This document shows, piece by piece, positions 12,220 to 23,300 of a stretch of DNA of 64,000 nt. Position 1 is the first letter of the stretch, and each line of letters opens with the position of its first letter. A program made the position numbers and the translations under genes. The notes beneath the pieces were generated by a model that was not told the DNA's origin, ran no database searches, and saw only the letters and a program-made list of their open reading frames with translations. This stretch comes from Isoetes taiwanensis. Its lineage: Eukaryota > Streptophyta > Lycopodiopsida > Isoetales > Isoetaceae. The stretch covers positions 1 through 64,000 of the forward strand of contig JAJEKV010000902.1 in assembly GCA_021234155.1 (NCBI GenBank), written 5' to 3'.

Positions 12220-14380
12220 TCAAGTCTTGCAATATGGCATCTGCCTCATAACGTAAACCAGGGAATTGACTTGTTTGAATATATTTGCATATTCTCCTTT
12301 TGAGTCCTTTCTGTCAAACCCATTCCTCTCAAAATGGTTCAATGACCCTATAATATCCTTAGACGCACCTTTCCGGGCTAGAGTTAACATACTGATGCGG
12401 CATTACTTTGCGATATAATGACATTCCTTGCTTGCATGTATGGTCTCAAGTAAAATGCTTGCATGTACAAATTTAATGGCTTCAAATGGTAACTGATCCC
12501 TCTTGTCATATCTCACAGTTCTGAAGATTCCCAAGAACCCATTAGCTACTTGTATAGTCATATTTAGGAAATTGGCATTATTGCCAATAGTTCCCCTACC
12601 ATCACCTATTTCTGTCATGCCTGTCTCTTCCTTTATCCCCAGATATTGCATGTCGTAGATCTGCAATCCCCTATCCTCCTCACCTTGTGGATTGGTAAGA
12701 AACTTTCTAATATTAGGGCAATTAATTGTTAGCAGATCATCTATATATCTAAATACATGCCTGAAGTGCTTGATCTCCTCATAGTCACCTTGCTTGGCTA
12801 ACTTTTTAATGAATTCAACTTCGAACCATGCGAGATACATGTTACACCAGCAAGGGCTACATGCAAAGCCCATGGGTATTCCACTAACCTGTCTCCATAT
12901 TTTCTTACCCATAAGTATGTAACAGTTTTCAAGCAGCCACGTATTTGTGCTATTGAACTTTTCCAAATTCATGCGTAGCCAACACTTCCCTTGCTGCTCA
13001 TATTTGAACCATTTGGCCTTGTATTTGCCATCATGCGTCCGTTTGATCCATAATTCATTCTTCTTACTTATCTTTATCATGTATTTCCAAATTGTCGCCG
13101 GTCTTTGTATTCTTGCACTTATACCATTAACCCCTTTGAGAGGGATATTTTTCATAACAACGCGTTATGTCGACAACAAAACTTCATTAATACAATTAGG
13201 TAAATTAAGTACCGTCATATCTTGATCCGTGCAATCCAATTGGGGTTTACTTTTCTACGGTATAAAGTGCGGATGTTAGCACACATATCCTTTGACACCT
13301 CGGGGCCATAATTCCGGGAAGTTATTTAGTCTTCTTTGTTATCATTTCACAAATCTCGGTAAAAGCATTTCCATCTTGGCGTTTGTGATCCATCTATAAT
13401 CATTTTTGTGTGCTTTAAATAAGCCTAGCAAATATGGAAGCTTTTCAGACCCAAAATCCAGATTCCCAACCTGCCCTTGTATATCAGTTTTTAATTTTCC
13501 TATCAATTCTATTTCAGTGTACTTGACCAACTCAAAGTCTTTGCTTTCAAGCCTAGCTAGAGCCATGCTCCTGATATGCCTTGGGCAGATGAAAGAGGGG
13601 TTATTGGATGCCTTATCAACCCCTGCCACATACAAGTTTCTATTCAGCCAGTCAATATTGTTTGTAACTTGTAGATCATTTAGGGCAAACTTTCTCATGC
13701 TATCATGTTTGCACGCCTCTTTACAAAGTTTAACCACTTCCACACTTATCTTTGTTTTAATCAGCATCTTGTCTTCAAGACTTATGTGTTTATACTTATA
13801 CTTGTGTAACTCAAATACACTATCAACAGCATCCTCCATCTCACACTTCAAATCATCTTCAATTAAGCACTTATCCGGGATGTGACTAAGCCCTTTTCTG
13901 AAAAGATTTCTAAGCATCTTATTTTTAATTATTTCCAACTTGGTGGTCCTTACATGTCCAATTTTATCATCTATGAACTCCTTGAGACTAGGATTGCTTT
14001 GCGCACACTTGCCTCCACATCTTGTGCAAATACTTGATAGGGTTTATAGCAAATGTCCCTTAAGCTCTCAGTGTACTTCCATGCAAACATAGTGTCCATC
14101 ATGATCTCACTACCAATATCACCCAAGGATTCACACATGAATCTATGTATCACCCTAGGTATCTGAGAATTTATCCATTATTTTTGATAGGAACAATATA
14201 TGTACTATCATCTTCTTGTTTTTATCTTTTATTTTAGTCATATGCACTCGTCCTAGAGCATCCTTACTCAGCTTCCTAAGAATCTGCATAGAATGCATAC
14301 GTACAATAGTGAGGCCACCTAATATTCCTAAAGTAAGTACTCCTATTCCTTAGCGACCAATAATAGTAGTTAATTTAACC
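12220..14380 (-). CDS. Reverse transcriptase of Penelope-like type (frameshifted)
   Basis: Pieces on the minus strand join into one protein of about 700 residues. An N-terminal part (about 14380-13940) is followed by a frame at 13938-13342 with VAGVDKASNNPSFIC and LPYLLGLFKAHK. These match the 'DK..N' and 'LPK.HK' segments that precede the palm in Penelope-like reverse transcriptases. The palm follows: motif A VVDITRCY with its aspartate codon at 13169-13171, QVSGIPMGFACSP (GIPMG at 12868-12882) and FRYIDDLLTIN (YIDD at 12736-12747). Motif D (ANFLNMTIQ) and a thumb with VRYDKRDQLPFE come next. All three catalytic aspartates are present. A TAA at 12403-12405 interrupts the frame, but similarity to the family continues for 60 more codons to 12220. 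The GIY-YIG endonuclease of canonical Penelope elements is not seen. Other breaks lie near 13342-13160, 13950 and 14155. Confidence 0.75.
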
Positions 14381-14589
14381 ATGTGCCTTTGTTTTTATAG
14401 AAAAACATTTTATTCTTATAAGAAGTACCCCTAGGCCATATGGCCTTTAAGACATCTCATCTTATGGTGCTCAATAGTCATATGACTATAATTCATAACA
14501 ACAAGTATATCGTAATCACGTATAATGCCGCATATATGTATCATGTAGAAAACCATTTTTTTTGGAAAAGCAATCATACTAAATTTTAG

Positions 14590-16197
14590 TCTGGGTTCAA
14601 ATCATATCGTTTCATAGGTCCAGCTTTCGCCCAGTACTTCCAGCCTCTTTGTTAAGACCAGCTTTTGCTTCCTTTGTGACCGAGTGTCCAAAATTTGTAA
14701 GGCTCCAATTACCTCAATTGACGGGCTTGTTGAGGTGTTTGCGTCTTGAACTTGGAGGTTTAGTAATTCTGGGAGGTCTGTAACCTGCACTTGGTGGGCC
14801 ATAGATAGCCTTGTTTTTTCCTCCACTATCAACTTTTGATACCATAATAGTACTACTGCTGGCTGATGCCTCCAACTCCTTGACAAGAAATGTAAGAGGT
14901 TTTATAGTCCTTTCACATATGATCGCCATTTTATTGCTTGGATGCCCAATCTTCAAATCCCCAAATGGGTCTGCAGCCAAGGTCAATTGCCATACAATTA
15001 ACATTTTCCTTACTTCCGGTAAGAGATGTATGCAATAATGCTTTCGGCTTTAGTACGCCTTTTAAACATTTCCTTAGAAGGAACATTTGGCCCCGATATA
15101 GACACCTCGGGATAGATTTGGTCCAGATTATTCAACATGTACGGAGACCCTTGATCCAAACCCACGCCATGTTCTCTTTGCATGCATTTCCTTTGGTCGC
15201 AGTTCACAAACACACTTAAAGTAAGGACACATAGTCCTCCGGATCCTTTTAAATAGAAATCTCCGTTCCCTCCGATGGATAAGCCATGTGCCCTTTTTGC
15301 TTAACATAAATGCATTCATCTATGCTGCATTGCTTATCAAAGAATCTATGGTCAAACCGTAATTTAAGTTTCTCTTTCTTGATAATTTTTTCCATCTTAC
15401 CTGCAGCATTTTTAGCCATTCTTACTTGATCAGCAGTGATATCCCCTAAAAAAATCCAAGACTCCACATTTATAGGTGCAAGAGCACCAAAGTTTTTAGT
15501 TCTCCACAAACCCTGATTGCAAAAAGCCGCATGGCCCTCAACCAACCTTTCAGTTATGAGAGGATACCTTTGGCAGTTATACAAAGTAAATTCAAAGTCA
15601 TTGTCCCCTTCTCTAACTGTTGCTTTTTAGGTGCCTTCGGTGGTGGCTTTGTCCCGCTTTCGGATAGAAGGCCAAAGACCAAACGGATCGACTCATCATC
15701 GCCTACCTCATTCAATAGGCTCATTTCATTATTCACCATAATTTCAGCCCCTACTATTGGGAGATCTTTTTAATGTCATTGGCCTTCTCAAGAGCCGCAA
15801 CACCAATATGAAACTCCTCCTTTGTCCGATCCTCTTCAATGGTATGTCGATAAATCTTGTCCGGCAACTCTACATATATCTTCTCCACCAAGAAAGCAAA
15901 GATCATCCCATTGCTTACCAATTTTGTTTTTGCTTCAGTAATAGTTTTCAGCCGCCCATTAAACCCTATGTGAGAAATTGTTAAAACTGGCCCCGCCTTT
16001 TTAAGTTACTCTCCTTTTCCATGATAAGTTGATGTATAAACTCATTCTTGATGCAACACATCAACGTCAAGACAGCAAACATTTGGGCATTCCATCTTTA
16101 GTTTACTATACCCTATATCCACCAATTCCTTGTTCCAAATTGGTGGAATGTAGTCGATGACATATTCCTCTTGGGCTTCATAATGGTCCCCGCCCAT
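14590..16197 (-). CDS. ORF1 upstream of the reverse transcriptase, unrecognised
   Basis: An ATG at 16195-16197 opens a frame encoding MGGDHYEAQEEYVIDYIPPI and CPNVCCLDVDV. With small shifts it continues through TISHIGFNGRLKTITEAKTK, FAFLVEKIYVELPDKIYRHT, ADQVRMAKNAAGKMEKIIKK and KMAIICERTIKPLTFLVKEL to about 14590. Allowing for five or so single-base breaks, this makes a protein of roughly 500 residues. It lies on the same strand as the reverse transcriptase and about 200 bases before it. I recognise no domain. A faint likeness of one part to an Argonaute linker was rejected. It may be a nucleic-acid-binding or structural partner of the reverse transcriptase. Confidence 0.45.
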
Positions 16198-16344
16198 GTA
16201 AACCGAAAGTACACCCGGTTAATACTTAGTATATTACTTTAATCAAAATATTGTGTCATAGTTGGCTCAAATATATAAAACAAGGGCCAGATATTTCACC
16301 AGTAGAACTAGTGAGATGAAGTATCTACAAAAAACCCAGACAGC

Positions 16345-19280
16345 ACTAGCCTTGACAAAAGCCATACTACCCACTTCTACATACCTCAGTCAATCCCTTG
16401 GTATTATTATCATTCCAAATCAGGACGAGCTATCCCAAATTGGCATATCTGTTCCCATGTTATCAGTATCTATTTTTAACATATGCCTAATGGAATAACC
16501 ACTAACTAGGCTTAATTTACTCTTACCTCAGTACTTGACCATCTAGCCAAACTTGTTACTCATACAACAATTCTGTCTTTATTTTATACCAACCTGTTTC
16601 ATTGTTCTTGGGACAGCAAAACGGAGTTATTCACACCCCTTTATACAATTGCATACCTTTCCAGTCTTAGTTATACCTTCAGCATTTCCCAAAGACCAAA
16701 GAGATAGGTTCTAGGGGCCATGTTCGCAACATATTAATTTGCCCTGCTAAAGGGCTTCAATTACGTTCACATATGTCTTTCATAAAAAAGAATTATCTAT
16801 CCTGCAAATGCACTGATTTATATGGTGCTACACCATTGTAAAATTTATTAGAGATCCATCATCCTCTCTTAACTAAGCCAAGATAAGCAGATCGATTTTC
16901 AGTATCCTTTTGTCAATAACACAATACGTTATTTTAATCCAAACCTTTAATCATGCCTCCAAGTCAAATGGCTTCTATTTATGCTAGACTCCAGGCATTA
17001 TTAATGTCAACATGCGCCTAAGTTCATAAAACTTCATCCTGCTGTTATTCATGTCATATTTTTCAAAGCTGCATATATATCTGGTCTTGCTTGATTCTAT
17101 TCACATACGATCACTGTTCCTACAGCTCATAATCACCTAAGGGCTAAAGTCCATAACTACAGATAAGTTTTTCTTAACTTGTGTAGACTATAGGCACTAT
17201 TCATTTAGACCATTATTGTGATTAATCCAGAATCATATAGATCGTTAGACTAATTATTTCAGCACTATACACACTTAGTCAATATTTCTGGTCTACCAAT
17301 TATTTTTTCAATTATCACAGATAGGTAGCTACATGCATACTGCTTTATTCCCAATATTATTTCCCAAAGGCTCAGGCTTTGCATTTTTATACCTGTGCTG
17401 CCCTACACCTACTTATATTCATAAGATATGGAACAATTTACACTTCCCATTACACATAACAAACTAATTCCAACATACTAGAATAAAGGTTACTGTAATT
17501 TTTCCAACATGTTTGCATCACTTAACTGTTCGCTACAAGATTCATATGGCTTTGTTAACGACACTACATAGCTAAAGTCAATTCATTTTCTCAGATACAA
17601 GCCCCAATAATATGATTAGCCCAAACATTCCATTAATATCATATCTTTGCTCATTGTTTTACAACCATCTATAAATGCACTAAGATTAGTCCAAAACATA
17701 TCTATGCTTCAAGTTTCATTACGGTTCAGCATATTACATTTTTACAACTTATAAGCCTCTCGCCATAGCTATAATAAAAGATAATATCCTCATTTGAAAA
17801 GATCTTATGTAATATATCCAAAAAAACCTTCCCATATACCATGTTCAGTTCAAGGCTTACAACTTTCATGTCTATACTAGCCAAATTGCCTTGACCATAA
17901 TTTTGTAATCCAAAGGGTAATAGATATATCATACCAGAAAAGAATTTTAATGCACTGCACTTATCACCTCATACCGCTTTCATATCATAATATAAAACAT
18001 ATTTCTTCATACTTTGCGGTTGTCAAGTTGCTCCATTTGGTTTCGGCCTTACTATTCTTGCTCACTAGACTTAAAAGACACAAATGGAGAAGAAACACCG
18101 CACTGCAGCCCACATGCAAACATTAGCAAAAATATGGTAATGATGCAAGGGCCAAAAGGTACATTGGTGTTCTTGGCTTATCGCCTTTCACCCTTTGTAC
18201 CTTTTAAGCCCATGCACAAGAATAATAGACACAAATTTATGCTACAAGATACTAAAACATATCGGACATACAGTTACCAAATCATTATTTAGCAACCAGT
18301 AGATACACATATTAATAATTTATTATGCTAAATGAGCCTCAAGAGCTCACTCATCATGCCGCTTTTGCAGATTTGCCGGTTTAGAACCCATCATTTGGTG
18401 TTCATAGAAACGTTCCCATGAATTAAACCATTCAAATTACCCGGTTTTTTCGCTTTGTTCATGGTTCGGACCCTCATCTACTTATGCTTTAGGAACATAA
18501 TGCTCGGGCGAACCACCATATCTAACATTCTCACGCTTATTCCTCAAGTATAAGCATTGTTTCTTCTATTGAAATATTCTCCACTACTATCCCCAAATCC
18601 CTCTTATTATCATAGTTCCCTGCCTCTTCCAGCCGGGCTCCATGCTTGTATTGCAATAATCGAGTTTAGGTAGCACCATTCAAGTCCCGGTTGAGATGGC
18701 GCCATTCCAAGATTCCACAGTTGAGAGCAAAGGGTCTGATTCATCTACTTAAATGATCCATGCTTGTTTATGCTATTTTGCCACCCCATAAATTTCCAGT
18801 CCCGCCAAAAACGAGAACACATTAACTTCTAGGTGCTTACCTTTCTTGGGGCCACCCTTGCATTCAAGCTCCACCGCCACGCGGTCGCGCCTCGCTCCCA
18901 AAACCCTAGTCTACACATAATCCCGATTACCTTAGGATATGGGTTAGTCTTATCGAAAAAATTATTCTCGATTCAAAGATTAAAGGTTATCTAATAAGAT
19001 ATTCTATTGCCCATCTATAATCGATGCTATTCAACTTAAGGTCCAATATATATTATGTAACCTCAATATTCACATCCTTATCTAGGATCCAATGCGCCAT
19101 CGTAAATCCCTTCATGTTACTATCTACCAACACACAAATAATAATGCCACATGCATAATATCACAATTTTGCAAACCTTTATCATGTAGACTAGGTTAAT
19201 ACATGTCCTTTTGACCCCAATTTTATGCTTTTTCTTGCTACCATAATACATAATTAATGATGGCATATTTATAAAAAAAA
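16345..19280. repeat. Right 2.9-kb direct repeat
   Basis: Second copy of the repeat at 9093-12030, starting ACTAGCCTTGACAAAAGCC and ending TTTATAAAAAAAAAAAATAA. Differences from the left copy are small indels at C/G-rich sites (for example near 18040, 18100, 18530, 18620 and 18790-18900) plus scattered substitutions. It contains a broken version of the RG-rich minus-strand frame at about 18340-18760. The extra A-rich tail at 19273-19300 lies outside the shared part. Confidence 0.9.
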
Positions 19281-19300
19281 AAAATAAAAAAAAAAAAAAG

Positions 19301-19869
19301 AGAGGATAATACACTGCAAATTTCGGTACAATTAGAATGAATATGCTTGTTAATTCTTTTGTTGGTGATATGACATAAGAGGAAATTGATATACTACATT
19401 GGTTAAGAAGAAATGGTTCAGGAGAAATGGTTCAGAAGACCAACATATGCTAACCTAACAGATGCATACAAGGGGTACAGAAGCATTTAAATAGACCATT
19501 TGACATAGAAATTTATCCAACAAAAATTTAAGGCTATGTCTTTGAATATAGCACACGGATTCATGGAAGTAAAGGAATAAAGAAATGGGGCAGGGTAGAG
19601 CTTCCATGCCTACAACAACCTTAGCCAAACCTTGAAGGATCTTATGCACAGTAGCAGACATTTATTTGTGCAATACACAAATGAAGCTTGTCTCTTCAAA
19701 ATGTGCAATGTGCAGTGGCATCAAAATAGCGACCCAACATTAGAGAACCTATGAGAAACAAAGATCGGGTGCAAAAGTTATGTTAAAACCTAGTTTCTTC
19801 GTTCACCGCCATAGTCAAAGGTGCCTCAAGAGCACCATCTAATGCATGCCAGAGTTATACAAAAATAAA
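19301..19869. other. No recognisable gene
   Basis: About 570 bases of AT-rich DNA between the retroelement and the tandem tRNA-like units. A minus-strand frame at 19455-19661 (68 codons) shows no motif. Nothing else was recognised. Confidence 0.4.
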
Positions 19870-21165
19870 AAGCCAGAGACTAGTCTAGCTGGACCAAAAA
19901 TAAAAAATACAAAAATTTCCGTGACTTCCTAAGGCAGGAGATATCCTACCTATAAAGTGTGCATGTATGGCTAACGTTTTGCCCAACGGATGTGTGGTGA
20001 GTTGGTATAGGTCTAGTAATGCCAAAAATAAATGTGCACTTGGTCGGGCGGTTCAAACCCCGCCATGCTGTATGTTTATATTTGGGAGTTGGTTACTAGG
20101 GTTATACGGCCATGATCCCCACGTAGAACTTGTGCCTATAATGTGTCCTCCACTTTTGTTGCCTTGACCGGAAGCAGGGATATTTCTAGCTGGGTCCAGA
20201 CAAGATGATATTCTAGTGACAAGACTAGACTAGCTGGACCAAAAAATAAAAAATACAAAAATTTCCGTGACTTCCTAAGGGGAGATATCCCGCCTACAAA
20301 GTGTGCATGTATGGCTAAAATTTTGCCCAACGGATGTGTGGTGAGTTGGTATAGGTCTAGTAATGTCAAAAATAAATGTGCACTTGGCTAGGAGGTTCAA
20401 ACCCGCCGGGTGTATGTTTATATTTGGGAGTTGGTTATTGGGTTATACTGGGCCATGATCCCCGACGTGGTAGAACTTGTGCCTATAATGTCCTCCACTT
20501 TGGTTGCCTTGACCTAAAAGAGGATATTTCTAGCTAGTCTCAGACAAGATGATATTCTAGTGACAAGACTAGTCTAGCTGGACCAAAATAAAAAATACAA
20601 AATTTCCGTGACTTCCTAAGGCGGGAGATATCTTGCCTACAAAGTGTGCATGTATGGCTAAAGTTTTTGCCCAACGGATGAGTGGTGAGTTGGTATAGGC
20701 CTAGTAATGCCAAAATAAATGTGCACTTGGTCGTGGGTTCAAACCCCGCCGCTGTATGTTTAGCTTTGGGAGTTGGTTACCGGGTTATACGATGATGATC
20801 CCCGACGTGGTAGAACTTGCCTATACGTGTGTCCTCCACTTTGTCTACCATAAGGCGTGCTAGGATAAGCTCCCACAATAATTGTGTGAGTATGAACCAA
20901 GAAAAATTGGCTTCCATGTACACCGGGCGGGGTTAACCGGGTTGTTGCCTAAAATTTCCCGACTTCTGAGTAGGGATTCTATCCCCGCCTACAAAGTGTG
21001 CATGTATGGCTAAAATATCGCCTAAATCGGATGTGGTGAGTTGGTATAGGCTTAGTAATGTCAAAATAAATGTGCATTTCGTGGGTTCAAACCTTGGCCC
21101 GTTGTATGTTTAGCTTTGGGAGTTGGTTCTTGGGGTTATATGATGATGATCCCTGACCGAGGATA
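19870..21165 (+). repeat. Four tandem units with tRNA-like A and B boxes (SINE-like)
   Basis: A unit of about 345 bp repeats three times, starting near 19876, 20224 and 20571, and a fourth, diverged copy ends near 21165. Each contains GTGGTGAGTTGGTATAGG, like a pol III A box, and 45-50 bases later GGTTCAAACC, a perfect B-box core, at 20050-20060, 20394-20404, 20736-20746 and 21083-21093. The B box is followed by a short GC stretch and TGTATGTTTA. The spacing and sequences match a tRNA-derived SINE head. Tandem arrangement is unusual for SINEs. No intact tRNA cloverleaf could be drawn, so these are not functional tRNA genes. Confidence 0.65.
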
Positions 21166-21788
21166 CAAAAGTTGAAGTAATGAAGCCATGTGATTACATG
21201 CCCTCCTTTTTATTTCTGAGATGTATTTTTGAACGCGACATACCAATCTATAACATGGTGATGCTCAGGAGATAGTCAATCTCCTTAGCAATGTTGAGCA
21301 TATTCATCACAATTACGCTATCTCAGAAAGCAGTGGGCACCATGCACATTTCTCTCGGCATTGAAGTATTCGTCACATTTTACCCTTTCCTAAATATTTT
21401 GTAAATAAATAGGTAAACTTCGAGGGGTTGCTACTCCTCGGCCCCTTTTGATAAACCACGTGGTTTCCTTCTAGTCAAAACACTTGTGTCACCATAATAT
21501 TTTGGAGTTCTTTGCCTTTAGTAGCAATTTTTAGTCTGTCAAGTGAAGTTCGTGATGTATGTAGAAAAAAAGTAGAAATAACAACATGATTCGACTACTT
21601 TATGCTCTAACATTGCATTACAAGCTCGTAAATTTTAGAACCGTTTAGAACTTTTTAGACTAAAAACTAAGAAATCAGGTAAAATTATCCCTTATGTGTG
21701 TTACTTTAGTAGTTTTCGGTTGCCAAACCCTTTGGCAGTAAGAAAGACCCCAAAAAGATTTTTCAAAGTTATATACTTTTATCTCTCG

Positions 21789-21790
<2 letters not shown>
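21166..21790. other. No recognisable gene
   Basis: About 620 bases of AT-rich DNA with no supported frame or repeat. The sequence before the first (AT)n tract (for example TCGGTTGCCAAACCCTTTGG, near 21716) was not recognised. Confidence 0.4.
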
Positions 21791-22040
<250 letters not shown>

Positions 22041-22084
22041 ATATATACACATATATGTGTATAAATTGATTGTTCGAAGGTTAT

Positions 22085-22400
22085 CTCATGTATAAATTTA
22101 TACCGAGAGAGTCGTCATGGTATAAATTTATACCGAGAGAGTTCTCGGTAGATAATGAGGAACTCTCACGGTATAAATTTATACCGCGGGAGCTCTCGAA
22201 GAGAATCGAGAGCTCTCATGCAGATAAATTTATACCGCCGAGGTCCTCTTTATGTATAAATTTATACCGCCGAGTCCATTTGCGGTATAAATTTATACCA
22301 TGCGAACTCTCCCGCATGTTATATCCGACAAAGACTACCTATTGTGGTATAAATTTATACCACCCGAAATTTATTTTGAAGGCGCTATGTCCACGCATTG
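22085..22400. repeat. Array of GGTATAAATTTATACC palindromes
   Basis: Seven copies of a palindrome with TATAAATTTATA core lie at 22091, 22121, 22172, 22223, 22255, 22286 and 22348, often extended to GGTATAAATTTATACC. Spacings are 30, 51, 51, 32, 31 and 62 bases. The spacers are GA/CT-rich and also form inverted repeats: GAGCTCTCGA (22190-22199) pairs perfectly with TCGAGAGCTC (22206-22215). The open frame across the array repeats 'YKFIPRE' only because of the DNA repeat. I do not know this satellite. Confidence 0.85.
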
Positions 22401-23007
22401 TCATCGTGGTATACATAAGTCTATAATAGCAAGACGGATGAGCAAATAAGAGCAAGTATATAAGATTTAAGAGCGAGCGCCTTCGACTCCAACTTGCGCT
22501 TCAAAGTGTAAGTTTGTTCAATGAGGCATACTTTCATGTGAAAATGTTTGTTTCAATGAGGCAATGTCAAAATGTGTTGCATTTTTTACGTTTTGTTCAT
22601 AGTTTTGTCTTGATTTTGAAAACTTTGAATAAAATACCTTTTGGCACTTTAGTGTGCTTGTTGTTTTTTTCAATGTCTATTTTGTTTAGTTTTTGAAAAT
22701 ATTACTATTTCTCAAATCAAACTAGGGGGCCAAAAGGGATGTCAAACAATTTTGAATGGAAGCTAAGTTCACACCCCCCCTCAAAAATGATGCCTAAAAA
22801 TTTTTAAATTGTCACACTTGTCACAAATATACCATGAAAGGGACCTTTTTGGGGATTTTAGGAATCTTTCAAAGATTCCTTTTGAAGTGCGTTTTGAGCA
22901 AATTAGTGCGTTTCATTTTAAACTTTGTTCATCTTGAGATTGATGCGACGGCCATGAGTATGTCTGACCTTACCAATCGGCTAGAGGACGGGCCTCGGTC
23001 CGGGACC

Positions 23008-23300
23008 TCAAGGTTTCAAGTTTGTAAGACCCCGGGCCATTCTAGGAGAAGCAAAATTATGTGTACTTCCCGCATCCATAAAAATTACAAAAGGCTTACC
23101 GTCTACTTGACCTATGGTGGAAATGACAAGAGGGCCGACTTTCAAAGATTGCCGGTTTCGGATAGCTGCCAAGGATATGAGACCTTGCGTGAATATACTC
23201 GAGCCTCCTCCTCGACATGCAAGTGTTGACTCAAGATCGCCCCACCGAGGTCGGGCCATAGCCAACTGGGGAGTCTGCGTGACATAAGGACAATTCTGCA
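23008..23300 (-). CDS. pro: Gypsy aspartic protease, N-terminal part
   Basis: The minus-strand frame, after the zinc knuckle, contains VDGKPFVIFMDAGSTHNFAS. This is the retropepsin active-site region. The usual D-[ST]-G is D-A-G here, as in some gypsy proteases, and STHNF follows as expected. The frame stops at 23008 after ARGLTNLKP, soon after the active site, so most of the protease is lost. It processes the Gag-Pol polyprotein in intact elements and could not do so here. It follows gag directly, as in Ty3/gypsy elements. Confidence 0.75.

Larger units (their letters stand above)
9093..19280 (-). mobile_element. Penelope-like retroelement flanked by 2.9-kb direct repeats
   Basis: Two direct repeats (9093-12030 and 16345-19280) enclose a 4.3-kb core. 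On the minus strand the core encodes an unrecognised ORF1 (about 16197 to 14590) followed by a reverse transcriptase (about 14380 to 12220). No integrase, RNase H, aspartic protease, primer-binding site or TG...CA ends are visible, so this is not a normal LTR retrotransposon. Penelope-like elements are known to occur as partial tandem copies that give long direct 'pseudo-LTRs', which fits this layout. The two repeats are very alike, with long identical AT-rich runs, which suggests a recent copy. The left repeat is preceded by poly(A), and both repeats end rightward in A-rich runs. Confidence 0.6.

Noticed and set aside
15249-15584. Resemblance of GLWRTKNFGALAPINVESWI in ORF1 to the linker before the MID domain of Argonaute proteins
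   Set aside because: The following sequence has no MID or PIWI motifs and no catalytic DEDH pattern, and ORF1 ends too soon. I regard the likeness as chance.
9093-19280. The 2.9-kb direct repeats as LTRs of a gypsy or copia element
   Set aside because: The ends are not TG...CA, no primer site or polypurine tract is present, and the core has no integrase or RNase H.
19967-21093. Functional tRNA genes in the four tandem units
   Set aside because: A and B boxes are present, but no acceptor stem or anticodon loop can be drawn, and the units are much longer than a tRNA.
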